Source: Streptomyces noursei ATCC 11455 (lineage in GTDB: Bacteria; Actinomycetota; Actinomycetes; Streptomycetales; Streptomycetaceae). Taken from it: 64,000 nt of DNA. Where the stretch lies: assembly GCF_001704275.1 (NCBI RefSeq), contig NZ_CP011533.1, positions 2,790,001-2,854,000 on the forward strand, read 5' to 3'. The position numbers and the translations under genes were made by a program. Below the pieces are notes generated by a model. The model ran no database searches, was not told the DNA's origin, and saw nothing but the letters and a program-made list of their open reading frames with translations. How positions within the stretch are numbered: the first letter of the stretch is position 1; the number at the start of each line of letters is the position of its first letter. Shown here piece after piece: positions 56,209 through 64,000 of the stretch.

Positions 56209-58314
56209 TCAGGAGCCCAGTTGCAGACCGTCCGCGGCTTCCTCGACCATGCCCATGCCGAGCCGGCTGATCCGTACGGCGAAGGGCTGCTCGGCGAGGG
56301 TCAGTCCGGTCAGTTGCATCGCGCCGAGCGGGGGGTTGCCGAGCGGGCGCACGGCGACCGTCCCGGCCGGGACGTCGGGGCGCAGTCCGGCGAGGGCGAG
56401 GAGGATCTGCACCGCGCCGGCCGCCGCGACGGCCGCGGGGCGGCAGGCCGCCGGGTGCGGGAAGGGGACGCCGCCGGCGGTGCGCTGCTCCCCCGCGAAC
56501 ATCTCTGGCAGGCGGTGGCCGAAGCTCTCGGCGGCGTCGAGGATGCCCCTGGTCAGGGTGGCGGCGGCGGCCTCGTGACCGGCCGCGGCGAGTCCGGCGA
56601 CGGCGACGGCGGTTTCGTGGACGCGGACCGCTCCGCCGCGGTGGCCGAACGGGTTGTAGCCGCTCTCCTTGGCGCCGAGTCCGCGCAGGCCCCATCCGGA
56701 GTCCATGACAGGGGCGCGGAGCAGTCGGGCCAGTTGGTCGGTCCGGGCGGCGTCCAGCAGGCCGGGGGCGAACGTTCCGCCGCCGAGCAGGCCGGTGTCG
56801 AGGAGATGGGCGGCGGTGGCGCCGAGGTGCGGGACGGGGCGGCCGTCGCCGGTGAGCAGGGCGGCCGGGCGGCCGCCGGTGCGGTCCTCCACCCAGAAGT
56901 CCGTGCGGAAGCGGGCGCGCAGTTCGGCCGCCCAGTCGCGGAGCGCGGGGGCGCCGGGGGATCCGCAGGCGTCCAGGAGATCGGCGCCGAGGATCGCGGC
57001 GCGGTGGGCGTGGGCCTGGGTCTCGCAGCGGTAGGGGCCGTCGGGTGCGGGGTCGGGGAGGTAGCCGCCGCGGTGCGCGCCGCGCGGGTCGGCGGCCGTG
57101 CGCAGCCACTGAAGGCAGCGTTCGGCGGCGGGCAGCAGCCGCTCGGTCTCGTGATCGGGCAGGCCCCAGCGGCGGGCCTCGGCCAGGACCGCCGGGAAGA
57201 GGAGGGTGGCTTCGATGCCGGTGCAGCCGGGCGGGGCGTGGGGTCCGGAGTCCCGGAGGGGGCCGGGAATTCGGCCGAAATCCCCTCCTGGGGTGGCTTG
57301 TTGGGTGCGGGCCAGGGTGCGCAGGGTGGCGGCGGCGAGCCGGGTGCCGAGGGGGAGCAGCATCCGGGCGGTCCACAGGGCCTCGGCGGGGGCGAGGCCG
57401 CAGCGCCAGGGGAAGCCGCCGGCGACGAAGACGTCCGTGGGCAGGGCCGGGTCGCGCATCAGCAGGCCGTGCAGATCGTCGAGGCTGCCCGCCATGAGGG
57501 CGTCGGCGCGGGGGTCGTCGCACTCCAGGCGGGCGGCGGACCAGGAGCGCGGGGGCCGTTCGCTGCGGGCGCGGGGGCCGGTGGGCGCGGTGCGCGGGCC
57601 GGGGACCGGGATCCGGCCGACCCGTCCGGCCGGGGCCGGTTGTCCGGCCGGGCCGTATTCCAGGCGGGGGTGGAGCTCGATGGTGCGCCGGCCGCCGGGG
57701 GGCAGCTCCAGTTCCCAGCGGAGCAGGCCCGCGGAGGCCAGGGCGTCCTGCGGTGCGGGGGTGGCGGTGACCGTCGCGTGGGCCCCGCGCCCGGACCAGC
57801 GGAGGCCGGATCCGTGGACGGCGGCGCGGAGTTCGGGGCCGGGGAGGCCGACGGCGACGGCGCCCAGGTCCGCCAGGTCGGTGCCCAGGTGGATCTCGAC
57901 CGGCAGCCGGACGGGTCGGGCGGCGCTGCTGTGGAAGGTGATCTGCTCGGTGCCGTCGGCGGACCGCAGCCGCTCCATCCGGATCTCCGGGTCCGGTCCG
58001 CGCTCGCCCGCTCGGCGGATCACGCCGGTGAACCGGGCGCGGTCCGCGCCGGTCAACCGCCCCTGGACGACGAGGGGTTCGCCGCCCGCTGCGCGTACCT
58101 CGCAGCGGGAGAGGATCCGTCGGCCGTCGCGGTAGCAGCCGTCCAGGCCCCGGCCGGTCAGCTGCCCCGTGGGGGACGACACGGCGAGCGAGGGAAGGGC
58201 CACGCAGACCAGTGCCGCGTGCACGGGCTGGGGCTGCGGCGGCCGGGCCGGCGCGGTGCGCCGGTCTCCGACGGGCCGGTGGGTCGGCTGGGTGGTGGGG
58301 ACGATCCCTGGCAC
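56209..58314 (-). CDS. glycogen-debranching N-terminal domain protein (amylo-alpha-1,6-glucosidase-like)
   Basis: 701 residues. The N-terminal beta-rich GDE_N_bis domain (GRGLDGCYRDGRRILSRCEV) is followed by an alpha/alpha-toroid like that of GH63/GH15-type glucosidases (FVAGGFPWRCGLAPAEALWT, CTGIEATLLFPAVLAEARRW, GWGLRGLGAKESGYNPFGHR, GGAVRVHETAVAVAGLA). It should act on an alpha-glucan or glucoside; catalytic residues cannot be verified by eye. GTG 58314 has GGAG 8 bases upstream. It is the first gene of an operon with the NrtR-like protein. Confidence 0.84.
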   Translation of the reverse strand: MPGIVPTTQPTHRPVGDRRTAPARPPQPQPVHAALVCVALPSLAVSSPTGQLTGRGLDGCYRDGRRILSRCEVRAAGGEPLVVQGRLTGADRARFTGVIRRAGERGPDPEIRMERLRSADGTEQITFHSSAARPVRLPVEIHLGTDLADLGAVAVGLPGPELRAAVHGSGLRWSGRGAHATVTATPAPQDALASAGLLRWELELPPGGRRTIELHPRLEYGPAGQPAPAGRVGRIPVPGPRTAPTGPRARSERPPRSWSAARLECDDPRADALMAGSLDDLHGLLMRDPALPTDVFVAGGFPWRCGLAPAEALWTARMLLPLGTRLAAATLRTLARTQQATPGGDFGRIPGPLRDSGPHAPPGCTGIEATLLFPAVLAEARRWGLPDHETERLLPAAERCLQWLRTAADPRGAHRGGYLPDPAPDGPYRCETQAHAHRAAILGADLLDACGSPGAPALRDWAAELRARFRTDFWVEDRTGGRPAALLTGDGRPVPHLGATAAHLLDTGLLGGGTFAPGLLDAARTDQLARLLRAPVMDSGWGLRGLGAKESGYNPFGHRGGAVRVHETAVAVAGLAAAGHEAAAATLTRGILDAAESFGHRLPEMFAGEQRTAGGVPFPHPAACRPAAVAAAGAVQILLALAGLRPDVPAGTVAVRPLGNPPLGAMQLTGLTLAEQPFAVRISRLGMGMVEEAADGLQLGS

Positions 58315-58418
58315 GCTCTGCGCTCCATGATGAGGTGGGGGTCCTTTCGGACTACGCCACTCAGGTGAACGGTGCGGCCGGCGCCCAGGTCACGCCGGCC
58401 GCATCCGGCCCCGCGCGG

Positions 58419-60098
58419 TCACCGCCGGCTTCGGTCACCGTCCCTTCCGGTCCGGCGGTCGCCCGGCGCTCCGGTCGTGCGGGAGCCGGGGCCGGTGCCG
58501 CCCCGTGGGCCGCGGTGCCGGGTGGAGTCCCCCGGGCGCGGTGGGGTCGGGCGCTGTGCGCGGTGCGGTCGGCCCGCCGGGGGCTCGGCGGTGCCGTCGG
58601 CGGTGGTCTCGGCGGTCCGGGCCTTCTCGGTCGCTTCGGTCACCTCGGTCTCGTCGGTCTCGTCGGTCTCGTCGGTCTCGTCGGCCTCCTCGCGCTGTCG
58701 GCGCAGGCAGCGGCGCAGCGGCTCGGGGTCCAGGCCCTCGTTGATGGCGCGGTGCAGCAGCTGGGCGAAGAGGCAGTCGGGGTCGGCGGTCAGGGCGCGG
58801 CTGAGGGCGACGCGGGCGGCGGGGCCGTCCGCGGTGGACCAGCAGACCCAGCCGGCGAGGGTCAGGGGCGCCGCCGCGTGTTCGCCGTAGCCGCCGGTGC
58901 AGCGGCGGGCGAGGGCGCGCCAGAGCCTGAGGGCCGCCGCGGCGTCGGGACCGTCCATCCATTCCGCGGCACGGTCGCGGGTGGTGCGGTCCTGGAGGCC
59001 CAGGATGAGGGTGGCGGCCTCGGCGTCGGTGATCAGCGCGTCGTCGCAGGCGTCGCGGGCGCGGTTGCTGCCGGAGGGGGTGTCCTGACGGAACCGGTGG
59101 ATCATCGCGGCGGTGTGTTCGAGGGTGGCGCGTCGGACGGCGGTGGCGCCGTCCGGCCGGAGCATCCGCGGCAGGAGTTCGGCGGCTGCTTCGTCCAGCG
59201 CCTTTTCCTGGTCGGCGCCGCGCCGTCCGGTGCGGGGCGCGAGCCGGGCCTCCATCTCCTTGAGCGAGCCGCGCACCTGCATTCCGGCGTAGGCGGCGGC
59301 CGCGGCCATGACGGACGTGCCGGGCAGGAACAGGGGGGTGCCGTCGGCGGGGCAGCAGCGGTAGTCGGGGCAACAGTAGGACCAGTAGCGGCCGTTGGAG
59401 AGGCACAGGGCTTCCAGGACCGGCACGTCCAGGGCGCCGCAGGCGGTGCGCAGCCGCTGGGCCAGGGGGCGGAGGCGCTCCTTGACGTCCTGGCCGCTCT
59501 GGCCGGGCGCCGGTTCCCGGCAGAGGAAGACGAGAACGCCGACGAGTTGGTCGGCGCGCTTGCGGGCGCCGGAGATCAGGCAGTCGGCGAGTTGGTCGCC
59601 GACGTCGGGCCAGTGCGACGGGTCGGTGGGGATGCCGAGCCGGAGCCGGCCGCCGAACCGGGCGCGCTCGCCGTGCACGGCGACCATGACGATGCTGTCG
59701 TCCGGATAGAAGCCGAGGAGGTACGGCAGGGCGTCGGCGAGTTCGGCCGGGCCGCGCAGGGTGACCTGGGGCTCGGCTGGCGCGCCCGCGGCCGGGTCGG
59801 TGGGGTCGGCGGCGTCGGTGGGGCTCTCGGCCTCGGTGGGCGGAGCGTGGGCACTGCAGGAGAGGGCGGGGCTCGGAGGGTCGTAGGGGGTGGGCGGGTG
59901 GTCGTGGGGTGTCGAGGGGGCGGGTGGGCTCGGGCGGGCCGGGGACGGGGGTGCGGGATCGCCGTCGGTGGCGGTGGGGTCGTGGTCCGTCCCGACGGTG
60001 TGGGGGGCGGGGTCGTTGCGCGGGGCGCGGGTGTGCCGCGCCCCGTGCGGGTGGGTGTCGTCGATGCCGGGCTCGTGCGGTTCGCTGTGCGGATTCAT
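58419..60098 (-). CDS. DUF4192 family protein
   Basis: 559 residues, actinobacterial DUF4192. A Pro/His/Asp-rich disordered N-terminus (about 1-105) leads to the conserved domain: RGPAELADALPYLLGFYPDD, SIVMVAVHG, and a Cys-rich stretch SYCCPDYRCCPADGTPL. It ends in a low-complexity tail with DET repeats and Arg-rich sequence. The function is unknown. ATG 60098 lacks a strong ribosome site. It lies 104 bp upstream of the debranching-like gene. Confidence 0.82.
   Translation of the reverse strand: MNPHSEPHEPGIDDTHPHGARHTRAPRNDPAPHTVGTDHDPTATDGDPAPPSPARPSPPAPSTPHDHPPTPYDPPSPALSCSAHAPPTEAESPTDAADPTDPAAGAPAEPQVTLRGPAELADALPYLLGFYPDDSIVMVAVHGERARFGGRLRLGIPTDPSHWPDVGDQLADCLISGARKRADQLVGVLVFLCREPAPGQSGQDVKERLRPLAQRLRTACGALDVPVLEALCLSNGRYWSYCCPDYRCCPADGTPLFLPGTSVMAAAAAYAGMQVRGSLKEMEARLAPRTGRRGADQEKALDEAAAELLPRMLRPDGATAVRRATLEHTAAMIHRFRQDTPSGSNRARDACDDALITDAEAATLILGLQDRTTRDRAAEWMDGPDAAAALRLWRALARRCTGGYGEHAAAPLTLAGWVCWSTADGPAARVALSRALTADPDCLFAQLLHRAINEGLDPEPLRRCLRRQREEADETDETDETDETEVTEATEKARTAETTADGTAEPPAGRPHRAQRPTPPRPGDSTRHRGPRGGTGPGSRTTGAPGDRRTGRDGDRSRR
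58648..58686. repeat. 9-bp repeat encoding an Asp-Glu-Thr run in the DUF4192 protein
   Basis: The unit CTCGTCGGT (plus strand) is repeated about four times and encodes repeated Asp-Glu-Thr tripeptides in the acidic C-terminal tail. Copy number may vary between strains. Confidence 0.85.
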
Positions 60099-60309
60099 GG
60101 TGCGAAGATCCCGCGGTCGTGCGGCGCTCCGCGACCCCTGTGGATAACTCGCGGGAGAGGCGGTGCTCCGCCGTCTTCCGCCGTGCCGAGGGCCGGCGTG
60201 CCGCGCGGGGCGGGGCAGGTGGTCGGGAGGGCTCCGGAGTCCGAACCGGCGTCTGACTCCGGGCCCGTTCGCGTCCGTCCGCAAGGGGGGCGTGCGTCCT
60301 ACGGAGGGT

Positions 60310-61242
60310 TCATCGTTGCGGGGAGCCGGCCGACGGTCGTGCGGTGGGCCGGCCGCTCAGGTCCCCGTGGAGGAGTGCGCCGCCGAGGGGGGTGAGGGTG
60401 TGCTGGACCTTGTTGAAGGTGCGCACGGTGGTGATCAGGCCGGCCGCGCGCAGGACCGAAGTGTGCTGGCTGGCCGCGGCGGAGGAGATTCCGACGCTCT
60501 CGCCGACCTCGGTGGTCGTACGGCTGCGGGTCAGGCTTTCGAGGACGGCCGCCCGGGTGCGGCCCACCAGGGCGTGCAGGGCGTGGTCGGCGCACTCCTT
60601 GGGTTCCCAGAGGGTCTCCGCCCAGTCGCTGTGCGCGGGAGTGGGGTAGACCAGGGTCACCTGGCAGGCGTCGTCGCCGTCGCCCAGGAGCGTGGGCGGG
60701 CGGCCGGCCAGGAAGAGGGAGGGGGCCAGGACCAGCCCGTCCGCCTCCAGCTTCACGTCGTCGCCGGTGCCCGGTATCTCCAGGACCGGCGGCGTCCAGC
60801 GAATGGCCGGGTGGAGGGTGCCGAGCAGTTTGCCGACGCCGTCGCTGAGCATGATCTGGCCACGGGCGGTGCGGTCGGCGTGCAGTGCCCTGGCGATCGC
60901 GGCCCAGTAGGGCGCGACCGCATGGGCGTGGAACTCCTGCAGATCGCGGACGACTTGTGGCCGAACGGGTCGGTCGGCGTGGTCGGCGCCGGTCTGCGAC
61001 TCGTTGCCGTCGCGCCGCAGGACCTGGTCCATATCCGGTAACGGCCGTATGACCTGTGCAAGTTTCACCAATGCGCGGATATTCGCCGTACTTCCTATCC
61101 GCTTGCGCCATGGCTTGAAAACGGGACCACCCCCGCCCACGCTGAGCATTTCCAGCGCGAAGAGGGCCTCCCGTAACTGGCTGACCTCGGGTGAAACTCT
61201 GGTCCTTGACAAGCTTTCTGACGTAAAGTATATGCGACGCAT
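60310..61242 (-). CDS. ArsR-like winged-helix transcriptional regulator
   Basis: 310 residues. The C-terminal winged helix is visible: LVGRTRAAVLESLTRSRTTT, then EVGESVGISSAAASQHTSVL, RAAGLITTVRTFNKVQHTLTP. The N-terminal 200 residues (MRRIYFTSESLSRTRVSPEV, FHAHAVAPYWAAIARAL) are typical of a Streptomyces group with an effector-like domain of unknown ligand. ATG 61242 gives the family beginning, and a palindrome overlaps it. It is upstream of DUF4192 on the same strand and downstream of leuD; targets are unknown. Confidence 0.83.
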   Translation of the reverse strand: MRRIYFTSESLSRTRVSPEVSQLREALFALEMLSVGGGGPVFKPWRKRIGSTANIRALVKLAQVIRPLPDMDQVLRRDGNESQTGADHADRPVRPQVVRDLQEFHAHAVAPYWAAIARALHADRTARGQIMLSDGVGKLLGTLHPAIRWTPPVLEIPGTGDDVKLEADGLVLAPSLFLAGRPPTLLGDGDDACQVTLVYPTPAHSDWAETLWEPKECADHALHALVGRTRAAVLESLTRSRTTTEVGESVGISSAAASQHTSVLRAAGLITTVRTFNKVQHTLTPLGGALLHGDLSGRPTARPSAGSPQR

Positions 61243-61243
61243 A
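61231..61243. promoter_or_regulatory. palindrome over the ArsR-like start codon, candidate autoregulatory operator
   Basis: TATGCG-A-CGCATA is a perfect 6+1+6 inverted repeat that contains the ATG of the regulator (61240-61242 on the plus strand). The surrounding sequence is AT-richer. Binding here would block transcription or translation of the gene; it is inferred, not shown. Confidence 0.35.
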
Positions 61244-61454
61244 CTCCCCCGCAGGATCCGTGCGCATCGTCGACGCGGTCTTGGTTTCACCGGCGACTAG
61301 CCGCTCCACCACCGTCCAACTCGCAAGTCCATTCGACGCTATCACGAGCCAAACCGGTTGGCATTCGACAACTCTCAGAAACCCGCGTGGCCTTGGGGTA
61401 TCCGGCAGTTGGCACAACCATGAGGGTTCAGCTGACTGCACCTTGCCAGTGGCG

Positions 61455-62144
61455 TCAGTCAGTCGGGCGCAACGTGGGCAGCCAGTCGGGGCGGCCCGCC
61501 TCATACCGCGCGATGGAGGCGTCGCGCTGCAGGGTGGCCGAAATGGCATCCTGGCCCTTGAGGAGGAGTTGCCTGGCCCGTTCGTTCACGGTGAAGTCCC
61601 AGCCGTCCGCCCCCTCGGAACTTCCCGTCGTCAGCCGGCAATTCACCAGGTCGACGGTGATTTCCCGCTCCGGGTCCCGCTCCACCTCGGCCATCAGGAG
61701 TTCCACGACCGACAGCGGTTGGTCCACCGGCAGCAATCCGTTGTTCATCGCATTGCGCTGGAAGATGTCACCGAAACCGGTGGCGATGACGACCCTGAAC
61801 CCGCCGTCTTTCAGCGCCCATACGGCGTGCTCCCGGGAGCTGCCGATTCCGAAGTTGCGGCCCGCCAGCAGCACTCCGGCGCCCCGGTGCACGGGGCGGT
61901 CCACAATGAAGTCGGGTTCCTTTCGCCAACGGGCGAACAGCGCGTCCGCATAACCGGTTTTCGTTACCCTCTTGCAGAATTCGGCGGGCACGATCTGATC
62001 GGTGTCGATATTGTCCCGGCGCAGGGCGACCGCCCGCGCGGTGTAGACCTGAAACGGCGTCGGGCCGGTTGGCGGGCGGTTCTCCGGGGACGGCTCCGGC
62101 GTCCGGTCCGGCATCGGATGCGAAGAGGGGGGCGAGGCGGTCAA
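61455..62144 (-). CDS. leuD: LeuD, isopropylmalate isomerase small subunit-like
   Basis: 229 residues. It forms the isomerase with LeuC, converting 2- to 3-isopropylmalate in leucine synthesis or an analogous chain extension. Visible motifs are RRDNIDTDQIVPAEF, FGIGSSREHAVWAL (the Ser-Arg-Glu-His substrate loop) and FGDIFQRNAMNNGLLPV. About 29 residues of Pro/Ser-rich extension precede the conserved core. TTG 62144 is chosen because GGAG lies 5 bases upstream; an ATG at 62114 lacks a site. It lies 45 bp after leuC. Whether this is the primary leucine operon or a paralogue is open. Confidence 0.9.
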   Translation of the reverse strand: MTASPPSSHPMPDRTPEPSPENRPPTGPTPFQVYTARAVALRRDNIDTDQIVPAEFCKRVTKTGYADALFARWRKEPDFIVDRPVHRGAGVLLAGRNFGIGSSREHAVWALKDGGFRVVIATGFGDIFQRNAMNNGLLPVDQPLSVVELLMAEVERDPEREITVDLVNCRLTTGSSEGADGWDFTVNERARQLLLKGQDAISATLQRDASIARYEAGRPDWLPTLRPTD

Positions 62145-62189
62145 CGGGACTCCGTTCCTTTCGTCCTACGGGGGCCGGGCCTTGGGGCG

Positions 62190-63683
<1,494 letters not shown>

Positions 63684-63953
63684 CGGATTCCCCCGGCCCA
63701 GGTTCCGGACCGTTCGGCCGGTGGGCGAACGGCGGACGAATTTCCCGAAGGCTTTCATCGGGCCCCGGCACCGGCCAGGGCATTAAGCCGAGGCCGAATG
63801 TTCCAGGTGGCCCCACCCGGGGTGGGGGTAGCCCCGGGGCGCCGAGTACAGCTGGCCCCCCGGTGGTCGGCCTGCTGACGTCACTGTGTTCCCGGCTTCC
63901 CACGGCCAGCATGAATGGCGGCCGGGCCGTGCGCGTCCGGGCGGAGAGGGGAC

Positions 63954-64000
63954 GTGACCGACATGCTCGGGAAGAGGCGGCTGACACGTGTGATCGGGCT
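63954..64000 (+). CDS. start of a gene cut by the window end
   Basis: GTG at 63954 opens a plus-strand frame V/MTDMLGKRRLTRVIG that runs off the window. GAGAGGGGAC lies just before it, a good ribosome site; an ATG at 63963 is also in frame. It is divergent from leuCD. Too short for assignment. Confidence 0.4.
   Translation, partial: MTDMLGKRRLTRVIG

Noticed and set aside
63684..63953. Leucine leader peptide/attenuator before leuC
   Set aside because: I saw no Leu-codon-rich short ORF with ribosome site; only a small CCCCACC/GGTGGGG hairpin is present.

Overview
The window is GC-rich (by eye 70% or more) with dense, GC3-biased genes, GTG/TTG starts and an HrdB-type principal sigma factor with Lys/Ala repeats. 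It also carries SepH, CutRS, DUF3710/DUF4193/DUF3093 proteins and a coproporphyrin-type ferrochelatase. Together these point to Streptomyces or a very close relative. I find no rRNA, tRNA, insertion sequence, CRISPR array or prophage. Most of the window is chromosomal core; accessory content is concentrated at the two ends.

Left end (1-10.8 kb): a potassium-uptake locus in two parts. A tiny membrane ORF, kdpF, kdpA, kdpB and kdpC form a tightly overlapping minus-strand operon. The sensor/regulator pair kdpD-kdpE lies about 2.4 kb further on the same strand. Between the parts sit an orphan LolD/MacB-like ABC ATPase and a plus-strand AAC(2')-I-like aminoglycoside acetyltransferase. A pair of direct repeats upstream of the operon is a candidate KdpE operator.

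10.9-30 kb: DUF3710, dut, a PaaI-like thioesterase, DUF3093 and DUF4193 (an order also known around dut in mycobacteria), then cutR-cutS, suhB-like phosphatase, ferrochelatase, an MFS transporter, a sugar-lactone oxidase, sepH, a rhodanese, a VOC protein, thymidine kinase and a phosphodiesterase. 30-42 kb: an N-terminal GNAT/acyl-CoA synthetase fusion, ptsH, a GntR regulator, an M23 peptidase behind a c-di-AMP (ydaO-type) riboswitch, a pair of M16 peptidases and parC.

42-54.7 kb: a CobW GTPase divergent from a sucrase/ferredoxin-like protein that has an iron box against its start codon, a NarL-type two-component system with a CcdC-like membrane protein, parE, a DUF7455 zinc-ribbon protein, a secreted trypsin-like protease, hrdB and a second GntR regulator. 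Genes for topoisomerase IV, the principal sigma factor, cell division and nucleotide metabolism mark this as a housekeeping block.

Right end (55.4-64 kb): a glycogen-debranching-like protein in an operon with a NUDIX-winged-helix (NrtR-like) regulator, a DUF4192 protein, an ArsR-like regulator with a palindrome over its own start codon, and a leuC-leuD operon with N-terminal extensions that may be a second copy. A gene start truncated by the window edge follows. This end looks like the border of an accessory region.
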